Assembly: GCF_016722895.1 (NCBI RefSeq)
Contig: NZ_JAEQNA010000002.1
Coordinates: 124,001 to 188,000, forward strand
DNA: 64,000 nucleotides
Source of the DNA: Ramlibacter aurantiacus
GTDB taxonomy: Bacteria; Pseudomonadota; Gammaproteobacteria; Burkholderiales; Burkholderiaceae_C
Direction: 5' to 3'
The notes under the pieces are model-generated. The model was not told where the DNA came from, ran no database searches, and saw only the letters and a list, made by a program, of their open reading frames with translations. A program made the position numbers and the translations under genes. Positions 1-9,530 of this stretch are shown piece by piece; positions within the stretch are counted from its first letter, which is position 1; each line of letters opens with the position of its first letter.

Positions 1-488
1 GGCACGTCGATCGCCAGCACCGGAACCCCGCCGGTGGACAGCCGCTCGCGCCATCGAGCCGCAGTGCCCTCCAACGGCTTGCGGCTGCCGATGCCGAACA
101 GGGCGTCGATCGCGATGCCGTAGCGGGCAGGTGGGTCCGGCTGGATTGCCACGCCCACGGACTGCGCGCGCTGCAGCGAGGCGCGGGCATCCGTCGGCAG
201 GCGGTCGGCCGTGCCCAACCAGGTGACCACCGGCTCCAGGCCCCAGGTTTTCAGGTGGAACGCGGCTTCGAAGCCATCGCCGCCGTTGTTGCCCGGTCCG
301 CAGGCGATCCAGGCGTTGCGTGCGTGCGGCGCCAGCGCCAGTGCGAGGCGGGCACTCGCCAGGCCGGCACGCTGCATCAGCGTGTGCGGGGACAGCGAGG
401 CGGCCGCTTCGGCCTCGATCCGCCGCAGGCTGGCGACATCGTGCAAGGGCCACTCCCGTTCGGGCGTCACGCGTTCCATGGGCGGCAT
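1..488 (-). CDS. nnr: NAD(P)H-hydrate epimerase (YjeF N-terminal domain), 3' part outside window
   Basis: Repairs hydrated NAD(P)H by epimerising S- and R-NAD(P)HX. About 162 codons are visible; the gene runs off the left edge. The reading has the YjeF_N signature ACGPGNNGGDGFEAA near residue 60 and IDALFGIG further on, both typical of the epimerase. Related Burkholderiales proteins are often bifunctional, with an ADP/ATP-dependent dehydratase domain at the C-terminus; that part would lie outside the window, so bifunctionality is inferred. Two in-frame ATGs (488 and 479) could start it. The dadA-like gene lies 48 bp to the right on the same strand, upstream in transcription. Confidence 0.85.
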   Translation of the reverse strand, partial: MPPMERVTPEREWPLHDVASLRRIEAEAAASLSPHTLMQRAGLASARLALALAPHARNAWIACGPGNNGGDGFEAAFHLKTWGLEPVVTWLGTADRLPTDARASLQRAQSVGVAIQPDPPARYGIAIDALFGIGSRKPLEGTAARWRERLSTGGVPVLAIDV

Positions 489-536
489 TGTGCCGCCCGG
501 CCGGGTCGCCGCAGGGCGCCGCAGGAAGGCGGGGCT

Positions 537-1796
537 TCAGCCCAGCAGGCGGGTGACGCCGAGGCCTTCGAGGTCGAGTTCGGGCTGCCGGCCGGCGATC
601 AGGTCGGCCGTGGCGCGGGCACTGCCGCAGGCCATCGCCCAGCCGTAGCCGCCGTGGCCGAGGTTGAGCCACACGCCGGGAATGCCGCTCGCACCGATCA
701 CCGGTGGGCCATCCGGCAGCGTGGGTCGGGCGCCTCTCCACTCCTGCACGGTGACGCAATTGCCGGACAGCCTTGCCGCACCCGGAAACCACTCCCCCAG
801 CACCTTGTAGAGCGTGCGAAGTGCGGCTGGATCGCGGCGCTCGTGACTTCCGCCCAGCTCGGCGCCGCCGCACACGCGCACCCGTTCGCCCAGCCGGGTG
901 ATGGCGACGCCGTGCCGCTCGTCGAAGACGCCGCTGCGGGGGGCGCTGGCGGCCTCGCCGATCGCGGCCGTGACCGAGTAGCCGTAGACCGCCGCCAGCG
1001 GCATGCGCAGTCCCAGGGGTTGCAGCAGGGCCGCACTGGCCGCTCCCGCGCACACCACGATCGCATCGAAAGGAGCCGACGCGCCGGCGCCGAGCCGAAG
1101 CGTGGAAGGCGCGCCTGGATCGAGCGGGAGCACCGACCGGCCGAACTCGAAACGCACACCCTGTGCCTCCGCCTTGCGTCGCAGCAGCTGCACGAACTGG
1201 CGGCCGTTGGCCACGCCCTCGTCGGGCAGGTGGAGCGCCCCGGCCAGGCGCTGGGCGGGGTCGAGCCCCGGCTCGATCGCACGAGCGCCCTGCGGGGTGA
1301 GTTCCTCGTACCGCACCTCGCTTTCCTGCAGCAGGGGCAGGGTGGCCGCGATGCGTCGGCGCGACCGCTCGTCGCGCAGCAGCACCAGCAGGCCCGGGCT
1401 GCAGTCGTACTGCAACTGCAGCCGTTCGGTGAGTTCGTGCAACCGCCAACGGCTGTAAGTGGCCAGCCGCTGCATTCGCGCCCGGTTGCGGCGCCACGAT
1501 TCGGGCGCCGTGCCGCGTCGCGCCGCCGCGAGCCAGGACAGTTCGCGCCAGCCGGGCAAGCTGCGCAGGCGCAGCCCAGCGTGCAGGTCCAGCCACTGCC
1601 GCAACAACAGCGGCAGCAGGCGGGGCACCGACCAGGGCGCCGTGTGCCCGGGCGCGATCAGGCCGCAGTGGGCGAAGCTGCTCTCCTCGGCGGCGGCGCT
1701 GTGCCGCTCGAACACGGTGACCTCGTGGCCGTCGACGCCGAGCTCATAAGCCGTGGTCACGCCGACGACGCCGGCGCCCACGATGGCGATCCTCAT
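537..1796 (-). CDS. dadA: D-amino acid dehydrogenase, DadA family FAD-dependent oxidoreductase
   Basis: Oxidatively deaminates D-amino acids (D-alanine in the classical enzyme) and passes electrons to the respiratory chain at the inner membrane. The protein has 419 residues (E. coli DadA 432). It opens with the dinucleotide-binding motif GAGVVGVTTAYEL at residues 7-19, followed by VTVFER, and ends with the DadA-type C-terminal pattern WLNLGHGGYGWAMACGSA, which contributes to the FAD site. The start overlaps the end of the amidase gene by 4 bp, so the two are probably translated together. The substrate is not provable from sequence; another D-amino acid or glycine-type substrate is possible. 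Confidence 0.85.
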   Translation of the reverse strand: MRIAIVGAGVVGVTTAYELGVDGHEVTVFERHSAAAEESSFAHCGLIAPGHTAPWSVPRLLPLLLRQWLDLHAGLRLRSLPGWRELSWLAAARRGTAPESWRRNRARMQRLATYSRWRLHELTERLQLQYDCSPGLLVLLRDERSRRRIAATLPLLQESEVRYEELTPQGARAIEPGLDPAQRLAGALHLPDEGVANGRQFVQLLRRKAEAQGVRFEFGRSVLPLDPGAPSTLRLGAGASAPFDAIVVCAGAASAALLQPLGLRMPLAAVYGYSVTAAIGEAASAPRSGVFDERHGVAITRLGERVRVCGGAELGGSHERRDPAALRTLYKVLGEWFPGAARLSGNCVTVQEWRGARPTLPDGPPVIGASGIPGVWLNLGHGGYGWAMACGSARATADLIAGRQPELDLEGLGVTRLLG

Positions 1797-3154
1797 TCAG
1801 CGCCCGTCCGCAAAACCACTTCGATCGCGCCGGCGATGTTCAGCACGGCTTCGTCGCGCAGCGCGCCGTGCCAGACCATCAGGCCTGCTGGCAGCTCCCC
1901 GGGCGCATGGCAGGGGATGGAAATCGCGCAGCCGTCGAGTTGGTTGACGACACTTGGGTTTCGCAGCAGCAGCGCGTTGGTGCGAAAGAAAGTCTCGTCG
2001 CGCGCGGCGTCGATCGCGGCATCGATTCCATCGGCCGGCGCCAGGCTGGCGATCGTCGGAGCCACGATAGGCACCGTGGGCGAGAGCAGGGCGTCGAAGC
2101 CGTGGGCGGCTGCTTCCATCTCGGCGATCCAGGCTTGGCGAGCGTGCATCAGATCGAGGTATTCCCAGGCCTTCATGGCCGCGCCGCGCTCGATCCGCAG
2201 CCGAACCCGCGGGTCGTAGTCGTTGCCACGTCGTTCGAGCAGGTGACGGTGCCAGGCATAGCTTTCCGCCGCAGTGAATCCGCCGCCGGCCTGCAGGCCG
2301 GCCACGCGGTCCAGCGGCGGCACCGTGATCTCCTCGATGCGGGCGCCGGCGGCGCGCAGCAAGCGCAAGGTGCGCTCGAAGGCGCCGGTGACCTGCGCGT
2401 CCATGCCGTCGAGCAATTGGTTGGTGGGCACGGCCAGCCTCAGGCTTGAGATCGGGCGCGGCTGGCGAGCGACGCGGGTGCCCGAGAGGATTTCGTGGGC
2501 CAACACCGCGTCGGCCACCGATCGCGTCATGGCACAGGCCGTGTCGAGCGTGGTCGACAGCGGTAGCGCGCCCTCGGTGGGGGTGAGCCGGGCCGTGTTC
2601 TTGAACCCGACGATGCCGCACAGGGCCGCCGGAATGCGGATCGACCCGCCGGTGTCGGACCCCAGCCCGATGAAGGCGGCGCCCGAGGCCACCGACACGG
2701 CGGCGCCTGAAGATGAGCCACCCGGGATGCGGTCCACCGAGGGGTCTGCCGGGTTGGCTGGCACGGGGAAATGCGGATTCGTGCCCACGCCCGAGAAGGC
2801 GAACTCGGTCATGTGGGTGCGGCCGATCACCGTCGCTCCGGCCGCCCGCAACCGCTGGACCGCGAGCGCATCGCGCGTCGCCGCAGGAGCGTCATGCAGC
2901 ACGCGCGAGCCCGCCGTGGTGGGCTGGCCGTTGAGATCGAACAGATCCTTCACCGAGATCGGCAGCCCGGCCAGCGGCCCGGTCCGCGATGTTCCGGTGG
3001 CCGCTTCCGCGCGCGCCTGGCCATCGAAGAGCTTCAGGAACGCGGGTCGGCAGCGCGGCGACGCGGCAATCGCGAGGGCTTTCTCGAGCTCCTCGGCGGC
3101 GTGCGTGCGGCCGCTGCGGATGGCCTCGAGCGTGCGGGTCAGGTCGGCGGTCAT
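1793..3154 (-). CDS. Amidase (amidase-signature family)
   Basis: A 453-residue amidase-signature enzyme that hydrolyses an amide bond; the substrate is unknown. The Lys-cisSer-Ser triad is visible as [10 protein letters not shown] (Lys), [10 protein letters not shown] (cis-Ser) and [12 protein letters not shown] (nucleophile Ser). It resembles GatA, but no gatB or gatC is nearby and the length suits the stand-alone amidases common in Burkholderiales. It is followed, with a 4-bp overlap, by the dadA-like gene, so a joint role in catabolising an amide or D-amino-acid derivative is plausible but inferred. It is transcribed divergently from rpsB across a 175-bp spacer. Confidence 0.88.
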   Translation of the reverse strand: MTADLTRTLEAIRSGRTHAAEELEKALAIAASPRCRPAFLKLFDGQARAEAATGTSRTGPLAGLPISVKDLFDLNGQPTTAGSRVLHDAPAATRDALAVQRLRAAGATVIGRTHMTEFAFSGVGTNPHFPVPANPADPSVDRIPGGSSSGAAVSVASGAAFIGLGSDTGGSIRIPAALCGIVGFKNTARLTPTEGALPLSTTLDTACAMTRSVADAVLAHEILSGTRVARQPRPISSLRLAVPTNQLLDGMDAQVTGAFERTLRLLRAAGARIEEITVPPLDRVAGLQAGGGFTAAESYAWHRHLLERRGNDYDPRVRLRIERGAAMKAWEYLDLMHARQAWIAEMEAAAHGFDALLSPTVPIVAPTIASLAPADGIDAAIDAARDETFFRTNALLLRNPSVVNQLDGCAISIPCHAPGELPAGLMVWHGALRDEAVLNIAGAIEVVLRTGAE

Positions 3155-3329
3155 GAGGGGCTTGGCGTGGGGGCGTGTGATAGACTCTTTGGGCTTTGCC
3201 GCACCGCGCGCGCCAGCTGCGCAGCGGCAAGGTATTCAACCCGCGAATCCCTCCCACCAAGGTGTCGGCGCCCTGTTTCAGGGCCTGATTTCGGGGCGGA
3301 TTTTAGACCCAACCTTTTGGACAACAGAC
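3155..3329. promoter_or_regulatory. amidase/rpsB divergent spacer and rpsB leader
   Basis: A 175-bp spacer between the divergent amidase gene and rpsB. A possible extended -10 for rpsB is TGATAGACT at 3178-3186, but no good -35 lies at the right distance, so the promoter assignment is weak. Transcription from there would give a leader of roughly 135 nt. Ribosomal-protein S2 is known to autoregulate through its own leader in E. coli; whether this leader folds similarly was not established here. Confidence 0.35.
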
Positions 3330-4085
3330 ATGAACGTTTCAATGCGCGAGATGCTGGAAGCCGGCGTCCACTTCGGACACCAGACCCGCTTCTGGAACCC
3401 CAAGATGGCTCCTTTCATCTTCGGCCATCGCAACAAGATCCACATCATCAACCTGGAAAAGTCGCTCCCGATGTTCCAGGATGCGATGAAGTTCGTGAAG
3501 CAGCTCAGCGCCAACCGCGGCACCATCCTCATGGTGGGCACCAAGCGCCAGGCCCGCGACATCGTGGCCGCCGAAGCGCGCCGCGCCGGCGTGCCCTTCG
3601 TCGACCAGCGCTGGCTGGGCGGCATGCTCACCAACTTCAAGACGGTCAAGACCTCCATCAAGCGCCTGAAGGACATGAAGGCGCAGCAGGAAACCGGGCT
3701 TGAAGCCATGTCCAAGAAAGAGCAGCTGATGTTCCAGCGCGAAATCGAAAAGCTCGAGAAGGACATCGGCGGCATCCAGGACATGAACAGCCTGCCCGAT
3801 GCCATCTTCGTCATCGACGTGGGCTTCCACAAGATCGCCGTGGCCGAAGCCAAGAAGCTGGGCATCCCGCTGGTCGGCGTGGTCGACTCCAACCACTCGC
3901 CCGAGGGCATCGACTACGTCATCCCCGGCAACGACGACTCGGCCAAGGCCGTCACGCTGTATGCACGCGGCATCGCCGACGCCGTTCTTGAAGGCCGCTC
4001 CAGCGCCGTCAACGATGTGGTGAAGGCCGTCTCCGAAGGCAGCGACGACGAGTTCGTCGAGGTCGAGGAAGGCTCCGGCGCCTGA
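3330..4085 (+). CDS. rpsB: 30S ribosomal protein S2
   Basis: Ribosomal protein S2 of the small subunit, needed for S1 binding and start-codon selection. The 251-residue protein opens with [14 protein letters not shown] and carries [12 protein letters not shown] and [17 protein letters not shown], both hallmark S2 segments. The reading frame is open for a long way upstream, but homology begins only at the ATG at 3330 and the preceding in-frame sequence is antisense to the amidase gene. The acidic tail is common in betaproteobacteria. tsf follows after 89 bp, with a hairpin terminator or attenuator between the genes. Confidence 0.98.
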   Translation: MNVSMREMLEAGVHFGHQTRFWNPKMAPFIFGHRNKIHIINLEKSLPMFQDAMKFVKQLSANRGTILMVGTKRQARDIVAAEARRAGVPFVDQRWLGGMLTNFKTVKTSIKRLKDMKAQQETGLEAMSKKEQLMFQREIEKLEKDIGGIQDMNSLPDAIFVIDVGFHKIAVAEAKKLGIPLVGVVDSNHSPEGIDYVIPGNDDSAKAVTLYARGIADAVLEGRSSAVNDVVKAVSEGSDDEFVEVEEGSGA

Positions 4086-4119
4086 TCCCCGCCGCGGGCC
4101 GCACGACACGGCAGACGAA

Positions 4120-4141
4120 GGGGCTCGCGAGCCCCTTTTTT
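4120..4141 (+). terminator. rpsB-tsf intrinsic terminator/attenuator
   Basis: A perfect 16-bp palindrome at 4120-4135 (GGGGCTCG/CGAGCCCC) is followed directly by six T residues. It lies between rpsB and tsf, 33 bp before the tsf start. No separate tsf promoter is obvious in the 33 bp after it, so partial termination that lowers EF-Ts relative to S2 is the likely role. Confidence 0.8.
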
Positions 4142-4174
4142 CAATTTCGATGAACTGAACCCTACGAGGACGAA

Positions 4175-5068
4175 ATGGCAGCAATCACCGCAAGCATGGT
4201 CGCCGAACTGCGCGCCAAGACCGATGCTCCCATGATGGAGTGCAAGAAGGCCCTGACCGAGGCAGACGGCAACATGGACAAGGCCGAGGAGATCCTGCGG
4301 GTCAAGCTCGGCAACAAGGCGGGCAAGGCCGCGGCGCGCATCACCGCCGAAGGCGTGGTCACCGCCTTCATCGACGGCAGCACCGGAGCGCTGCTCGAGA
4401 CCAACTGCGAAACCGATTTCGTCACCAAGAACGAAAGCTTCCTGGCCATGGCCCGTGCGGCCGCCGAGCTGGTTGCCCAACACAACCCCGACGACGTCGC
4501 TGCCCTGGGTCAGCTGCCGTACGAGCAGGATGGCTTCGGCCCCACGCTCGAGGACGTCCGCAAGGGCCTGATCGGGAAGATCGGCGAGAACATGAGCTTC
4601 CGCCGGTTCAAGCGCTTCGCCGGCGATGCCCGCCTGGCGTCGTACCTGCACGGCACCCGCATCGGCGTGGTGGTCGAGTACACGGGCGATGAGGTTGCCG
4701 CCAAGGACGTCGCCATGCACGTGGCCGCCATGAAGCCCGTGGCCCTGACCAGTGCCGATGTGCCTGCCGAGCTGATCGACAAGGAGCGCTCGGTGGCCAC
4801 CGCCAAGGCGCAGGAGTCGGGCAAGCCGGCCGACATCGCCGCCAAGATGATCGAAGGCTCGGTGCAGAAGTACCTCAAGGAGGTGTCGCTGTTCAACCAG
4901 CCGTTCGTGAAGAACGACAAACAGACGGTCGAGCAGATGCTCAAGGCCACCGACACCACGCTGAAGGGCTTCACCCTCTACGTGGTTGGCGAAGGCATTG
5001 AGAAGAAAGTCGACGATTTTGCTGCCGAGGTCGCCGCCCAGGTTGCCGCCGCCAAGTCGTCTTCCTGA
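4175..5068 (+). CDS. tsf: Elongation factor Ts
   Basis: Guanine-nucleotide exchange factor for EF-Tu. The 297-residue length fits proteobacterial EF-Ts (E. coli 283). The first family signature is [13 protein letters not shown] at residues 15-27, and the second is ETNCETDFV at 75-83, containing the TDFV residues that contact EF-Tu. The start at 4175 has an upstream purine-rich stretch (GAGGACGAA). It stands directly behind rpsB as in most bacteria; pyrH and frr follow on the same strand. Confidence 0.98.
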   Translation: MAAITASMVAELRAKTDAPMMECKKALTEADGNMDKAEEILRVKLGNKAGKAAARITAEGVVTAFIDGSTGALLETNCETDFVTKNESFLAMARAAAELVAQHNPDDVAALGQLPYEQDGFGPTLEDVRKGLIGKIGENMSFRRFKRFAGDARLASYLHGTRIGVVVEYTGDEVAAKDVAMHVAAMKPVALTSADVPAELIDKERSVATAKAQESGKPADIAAKMIEGSVQKYLKEVSLFNQPFVKNDKQTVEQMLKATDTTLKGFTLYVVGEGIEKKVDDFAAEVAAQVAAAKSSS

Positions 5069-5245
5069 TCGACCCCACGGCAGCGCTGCGCAACCCGCGT
5101 TCGATCCACCCGAAAGGGTTGCGTCCGGCGGCCCAGCTCGCCCGGACGGGGCGCCGCCGATGCAGAATGCGGCGTTCGCGCAACCGCGGCGGGCGGTCAC
5201 ATCGAGATTCCACGCACCCACCCCTCCCATTCATAGGACCCGTTC

Positions 5246-5968
5246 ATGCCTGAAGCCCCGCCAGCCCACAAGCGCATCCTGCTGAAACTCTCTGGCGAAG
5301 CGCTCATGGGTGACGATGCGTTCGGGATCAACCGCTCCACCATCGTCCGCATGGTCGAGGAGGTGTCCGAGGTGGTCCGCATGGGGGTGCAGGTGGCCGT
5401 GGTGATCGGCGGGGGCAACATCTTTCGTGGCGTGGCGGGCGGCGCCGTCGGCATGGACCGCGCCACCGCCGATTACATGGGCATGTTGGCCACGGTCATG
5501 AACTCGTTGGCGCTGGCCGACGCGATGAACAAGCAGGGCCTGATCGCCCGGGTGATGTCCGCCATCGCCATCGAGCAGGTGGTCGAGCCCTATGTGCGGC
5601 CCAAGGCCCTCCAGTACCTGGAAGAGGGCAAGGTGGTGATCTTCGCGGCCGGCACCGGCAACCCTTTCTTCACCACGGACACCGCCGCCGCGCTGCGCGG
5701 CGCCGAGATCGGTGCCGAACTGGTCCTGAAGGCGACGAAGGTCGACGGTGTCTACAGCGCCGATCCCAACAAGGACCCCTCGGCCACCCGTTACGCCAAG
5801 ATCAGCTTCGACGATGCCATTGCACAGAACCTGGGCATCATGGACGCCACTGCCTTTGCCCTGTGCCGCGACCAGAAGCTGCCGATCAAGGTGTTTTCGA
5901 TTTTCAAGCACGGCGCGCTCAAGCGCGTGGTGCAGGGTGCCGACGAAGGCACGCTTGTCTACGCCTGA
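5246..5968 (+). CDS. pyrH: UMP kinase
   Basis: Phosphorylates UMP to UDP with ATP, the committed step toward UTP/CTP. The 240-residue protein has the amino-acid-kinase fold motifs KLSGEAL (14-20), GGGNIFRG (55-62) and [13 protein letters not shown] (71-83), plus [12 protein letters not shown] for the phosphate donor region. The family is a GTP-activated, UTP-inhibited hexamer. It lies 177 bp after tsf; that spacer shows no gene. frr follows after 26 bp. Confidence 0.98.
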   Translation: MPEAPPAHKRILLKLSGEALMGDDAFGINRSTIVRMVEEVSEVVRMGVQVAVVIGGGNIFRGVAGGAVGMDRATADYMGMLATVMNSLALADAMNKQGLIARVMSAIAIEQVVEPYVRPKALQYLEEGKVVIFAAGTGNPFFTTDTAAALRGAEIGAELVLKATKVDGVYSADPNKDPSATRYAKISFDDAIAQNLGIMDATAFALCRDQKLPIKVFSIFKHGALKRVVQGADEGTLVYA

Positions 5969-5994
5969 ACCGGCTCGAACAGAGGACGCTCGAC

Positions 5995-6561
5995 ATGGCT
6001 ACCACCATCGCTGAAATCAAGAAGACGACCGAGACGAAGATGGACCAGTCCATCGCCGCCTTCAAGCAAAACCTCACCAAGATCCGCACGGGCCGCGCCA
6101 ACCCCGCGCTGCTGGACACGGTGCACGTCGATTACTACGGCTCCAGCGTGCCGCTCAGCCAGGTCGCCAACGTGGCGCTGCTGGATGCCCGCACCATCAG
6201 CGTGCAGCCGTGGGAAAAGGGAATGGGCCCCAAGATCGAAAAAGCGATTCGTGAGAGCGATCTCGGCCTCAATCCCGCCTCCATGGGTGACCTGATCCGC
6301 GTGCCCATGCCGCCCATGAGCGAGGAGCGCCGCAAGGAGATGACCAAGCTGGTGCGGCACGAGGGCGAGAGCGCCAAGATCGCCATCCGCAACCTGCGGC
6401 GTGACGCCAACGAACACGTCAAGAAGCTGGTCAAGGACAAGCTCGCATCCGAAGACGACCAGAAGCGTTCGGAAGGTGACATCCAGAAGGTGACCGATCG
6501 GCACATCGCCGAGATCGACGCCATGGTGGCCACCAAAGAGCAAGAGATCCTGGCGGTCTGA
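5995..6561 (+). CDS. frr: Ribosome recycling factor
   Basis: Acts with EF-G after termination to split the 70S ribosome. The 188-residue product (E. coli 185) begins [10 protein letters not shown] and carries [13 protein letters not shown], the conserved loop and helix of domain I, and a C-terminal three-helix bundle with DEHxKK-like wording ([13 protein letters not shown]). The ATG at 5995 is preceded by AGAGGA at good spacing. A longer in-frame opening upstream lies inside pyrH and is not used. uppS follows after 25 bp. Confidence 0.98.
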   Translation: MATTIAEIKKTTETKMDQSIAAFKQNLTKIRTGRANPALLDTVHVDYYGSSVPLSQVANVALLDARTISVQPWEKGMGPKIEKAIRESDLGLNPASMGDLIRVPMPPMSEERRKEMTKLVRHEGESAKIAIRNLRRDANEHVKKLVKDKLASEDDQKRSEGDIQKVTDRHIAEIDAMVATKEQEILAV

Positions 6562-6586
6562 AGCGGCAGCCAGGCACGGCGGCACC

Positions 6587-7312
6587 TTGAGCAAGACGAT
6601 TCCCCATCACATCGCCATCGTCATGGATGGCAACGGCCGCTGGGCGACCCGGCGCTTCCTGCCCCGGGTGGCCGGGCACAAGGTCGGTGTCGACGCGCTG
6701 CGCGGCTGCGTGCGCCACTGCGGCGACGTCGGCGTCAAGGTCCTCACCGTGTTCGCGTTTTCCTCGGAGAACTGGAGCCGGCCCGCCGACGAGGTGTCGG
6801 GCCTCATGGAACTGCTCGCGCTGGCGCTGTCGCGCGAGGTCCCGCAGCTCAAGGCGGAAGGGGTTCGTATCCATTTCGTGGGCGACCGCGCAGCGCTGCC
6901 GCCCAAGGTCCGCAAGGGCCTGGACGCCGCCGAGGCCGCCACTGCCTGCAACGACCGCCTGGTCCTCAACATCTGCTTCAACTACGGCGGACGCTGGGAC
7001 ATCGTGCAGGCTGCCAGCCGGCTGGCCGCGGCCGGACGCCCCATCACTGAACAGACGCTTGCTGCGGCGATGTCGCTGTCGCACGTGCCCGACCCCGACC
7101 TCGTCATCCGCACGGGCGGCGAGCGGCGTATCAGCAACTTCCTGCTATGGCAGTCCGCGTACGCGGAGTTCTATTTCAGCGACAAGCTGTGGCCAGAGTT
7201 CGACAAGATCGAACTCAACGCAGCCATCGACGACTTCAACCGCCGGGAGCGCCGTTTCGGCCTGACCTCGGGGCAGCTTGCCTCCCGGGACCCGGCGCGC
7301 CGGGCCGCCTGA
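6587..7312 (+). CDS. uppS: (2E,6E)-farnesyl-diphosphate-specific ditrans,polycis-undecaprenyl-diphosphate synthase
   Basis: Makes C55 undecaprenyl diphosphate, the lipid carrier for peptidoglycan and polysaccharide. The 241-residue protein has MDGNGRWA at residues 13-20 with the Mg-binding Asp14, FSSENWSRP, and the substrate-binding RTGGERRISNFLLWQ. The start is TTG at 6587: the only later in-frame ATG is the Met inside MDGNGRWA, which would cut into the active site. The next gene, cdsA, starts 22 bp later, an order conserved in proteobacteria. Confidence 0.96.
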   Translation: MSKTIPHHIAIVMDGNGRWATRRFLPRVAGHKVGVDALRGCVRHCGDVGVKVLTVFAFSSENWSRPADEVSGLMELLALALSREVPQLKAEGVRIHFVGDRAALPPKVRKGLDAAEAATACNDRLVLNICFNYGGRWDIVQAASRLAAAGRPITEQTLAAAMSLSHVPDPDLVIRTGGERRISNFLLWQSAYAEFYFSDKLWPEFDKIELNAAIDDFNRRERRFGLTSGQLASRDPARRAA

Positions 7313-7334
7313 CCGGACGCCCGCCGCAGCGTCC

Positions 7335-8180
7335 ATGCTCAAGCAGCGCATCATCACGGCCCTGGTCTTGCTGGCCATCCTGCTGCCGGCCCTCTTCTGG
7401 CCTTCGCCACAGCCTTTCATCGCGGTGGTCCTGGTCCTGGTCGCGGCCGGCACCTGGGAGTTCGCGCGGCTCAACGGATTCGGCCCCGGCGCATCGATCA
7501 CGGCGGGGGGCGCCTGCGTGTTGCTCTGCGCGCTCGCCTGGTGGCTCGGGTTGCCTTACCAGCGCCTTCCCTTGCTCTGGCTGGCGGTCGGTGCGCTGTG
7601 GGTGCTGGGGGCGGGCCTGTTGCTTAGGCGTGGGGTGCCCGGCTGGCCCCTGCTGCCGCGTCCGCTGCGGCTGGCTGGCGGCATGTCCGTGCTCGTGCTG
7701 GCCTGGCTGGCCGCCGCGCAGGCCCGGGCCATCGGCATCAATTTCCTGTTGTCCATCCTGGTGCTCGTCTGGGTGGCCGATGTCGCGGCCTATTTCGCTG
7801 GTCGCGCCTTCGGCCTGAAGATCGCATCCGTACGCCTGGCTCCCACCATCAGCCCCGGCAAGAGTTGGGAGGGTGTCTGGGGTGGCATGGTGGCCGTGCT
7901 GCTGCTGGCGGTCGCCTGGAGCTGGGCCGACCTGTCCGCGGGCTCGGCGGTGCCCAGCCTCTACGCCAGCCTGGCGCACAGGTCCTGGGTCTTGCTGGTG
8001 GTGGGCACGCTGTTCCTGGTGTCCATGAGCGTGGCCGGCGACTTGCTCGAATCATTGGTCAAGCGCAGCGCCGGCGCCAAGGATTCGAGCCAGCTGTTGC
8101 CAGGACACGGCGGCGTGCTCGACCGGGTCGATGCGTTGTTGCCTGCGTTGCCGCTGGCCATGATGCTGGTGTCGATATGA
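7335..8180 (+). CDS. cdsA: Phosphatidate cytidylyltransferase (CDP-diglyceride synthase)
   Basis: Integral membrane enzyme forming CDP-diacylglycerol from phosphatidate and CTP for phospholipid synthesis. The 281-residue protein has several hydrophobic helices and, near the C-terminus, the family signature starting SLVKRSAGAKDSSQLLPGHG and continuing GVLDRVD. The ATG at 7335 gives the standard start MLKQRIITALVL; an in-frame ATG at 7278 lies inside uppS and is unlikely. An intergenic repeat begins 7 bp after the stop, before dxr. Confidence 0.96.
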   Translation: MLKQRIITALVLLAILLPALFWPSPQPFIAVVLVLVAAGTWEFARLNGFGPGASITAGGACVLLCALAWWLGLPYQRLPLLWLAVGALWVLGAGLLLRRGVPGWPLLPRPLRLAGGMSVLVLAWLAAAQARAIGINFLLSILVLVWVADVAAYFAGRAFGLKIASVRLAPTISPGKSWEGVWGGMVAVLLLAVAWSWADLSAGSAVPSLYASLAHRSWVLLVVGTLFLVSMSVAGDLLESLVKRSAGAKDSSQLLPGHGGVLDRVDALLPALPLAMMLVSI

Positions 8181-8186
8181 GGTCTC

Positions 8187-8253
8187 CCCCGAAGCGCCTT
8201 CGGCGCCTCCCCCCCAGGGGGCGCCAACAGCGGCCCGGCAAAGCCGGTTCCGC
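8187..8253 (+). repeat. Dispersed intergenic repeat, copy A (cdsA-dxr)
   Basis: GC-rich element beginning CCCCGAAGCGCCTTCGGCGC and ending CAGCGGCCCGGCAAAGCCGG, with internal inverted repeats (GCGCC/GGCGC and CCGGC/GCCGG). Near-identical elements lie at 41026 and 59739, each a few bases past a stop codon and in the direction of transcription. A shared tail, TGGAGAACTGA, occurs before the next gene both here (about 8314) and after copy B (about 41176), so the full unit may be about 140 bp. Confidence 0.8.
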
Positions 8254-8331
8254 GTTGGCACTGGAACGGCCGAACGCTGCGCGCGGCCTGTGGAGTGCCG
8301 CGCCCCGGCATCGTGGAGAACTGAGCTGGCG

Positions 8332-9522
8332 ATGAAGAAGCAACGGGTCACGGTATTAGGGTCGACGGGGTCGATCGGCACCAGCACGCTCGACGTGATC
8401 GGTCGGCACCCTGACCGCTTCGAGGTGTTCGCGCTCAGCGCCGGGCGTCAGGTCGATCTGCTGTTGGAGCAGTGCCAGCGCTTCAGGCCACGGCTCGCGG
8501 TCATGGCCGACCCCGACGCCGCCGCGCAGCTGGCGCAGCGGCTGCAGGCCGAAGGCCTGCCCACTCGGGTGATGCAGGGCCCTGATGCTCTCGAGCGCAT
8601 GGCCGCACACGAGGAGGCCGACACCGTCATGGCGGCCATCGTGGGGGCGGCCGGACTGGCCCCCTGCCTGGCCGCGGCACGGGCCGGCAAGCGCCTGCTG
8701 CTGGCCAACAAGGAGGCGCTGGTCGTCGGCGGAGAGCTGTTCCTGTCTGCCGTCCGGACGGGCGGGGCCACGCTGCTGCCGATCGACAGCGAACATTCGG
8801 CCATCTTCCAGTCGCTGCCGGAAGATCGCGCCAGCTGGGACGAGCGCGTCGAAAAGATCATCCTCACCGCCTCGGGCGGGCCATTTCGCACCTGGGAGCC
8901 GGCGCGCTTGCGCGAGGTCACGCCCGAACAGGCGTGCGCCCATCCCAACTGGGTCATGGGCCGCAAGATCTCGGTCGACTCGGCCACGATGATGAACAAG
9001 GCGCTGGAGGTCATCGAGGCGCGCTACCTGTTCGGGCTCGGGCCCGATCGGCTCGACGTGGTGATCCACCCCCAGAGCATCATTCATTCGATGGTGCAGT
9101 ACCGCGACACCTCCGTCGTGGCGCAGCTGGGCACCCCCGACATGCGGGTGCCCATTGCCTACGGCCTGTCGTGGCCGGAGCGCATCGAATCGGGTGCGCA
9201 GGCGCTCGATTTTTCGACCCTGGCCGACATGAGCTTCGAATCGCTCGACCGCAACGGCCACCGGGAGCGCTTCCCCGGCCTTGCGCTGGCCTGGGAGAGC
9301 CTGCGGGCGGTGCCCGGCACCACGGCTGTGCTGAACGCCGCCAATGAGGTCGCGGTCGCGGCGTTCCTGGATCGGCAGATTCGTTTCGATCAGATCCATG
9401 CCGTGAATCTGGCAACTTTGGATGCGGTTGCCGGCTCCAAGCCGCAGGACCTCGCGGGTTTGCTCGAGTTGGACGGGCAGGCGCGCCGGCAGGCCGACCG
9501 CATCGTCCGATCCTTCAGCTGA
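8332..9522 (+). CDS. dxr: 1-deoxy-D-xylulose 5-phosphate reductoisomerase
   Basis: NADPH-dependent conversion of DXP to MEP, the second step of the non-mevalonate isoprenoid pathway that also feeds uppS. The 396-residue protein starts MKKQRVTVLGSTGSIG (NADPH-binding GSTGSIG at 10-16), and carries LLANKEALV, DSEHSAIFQ (metal-binding Asp/Glu) and SVDSATMMNKALEVIEA. The ATG at 8332 gives the family start; a longer in-frame start at 8290 would run through the repeat tail and is not supported. rseP follows after 8 bp. Confidence 0.98.
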   Translation: MKKQRVTVLGSTGSIGTSTLDVIGRHPDRFEVFALSAGRQVDLLLEQCQRFRPRLAVMADPDAAAQLAQRLQAEGLPTRVMQGPDALERMAAHEEADTVMAAIVGAAGLAPCLAAARAGKRLLLANKEALVVGGELFLSAVRTGGATLLPIDSEHSAIFQSLPEDRASWDERVEKIILTASGGPFRTWEPARLREVTPEQACAHPNWVMGRKISVDSATMMNKALEVIEARYLFGLGPDRLDVVIHPQSIIHSMVQYRDTSVVAQLGTPDMRVPIAYGLSWPERIESGAQALDFSTLADMSFESLDRNGHRERFPGLALAWESLRAVPGTTAVLNAANEVAVAAFLDRQIRFDQIHAVNLATLDAVAGSKPQDLAGLLELDGQARRQADRIVRSFS

Positions 9523-9530
9523 ACGCCGCC

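Noticed and set aside
255..2219. A 654-codon open frame on the plus strand
   Set aside because: It is antisense to the epimerase, dadA and amidase genes, all of which have clear catalytic motifs on the other strand.
2274..4085. A 603-codon frame ending with rpsB
   Set aside because: Only the last 251 codons are ribosomal protein S2; the first part is antisense to the amidase gene.
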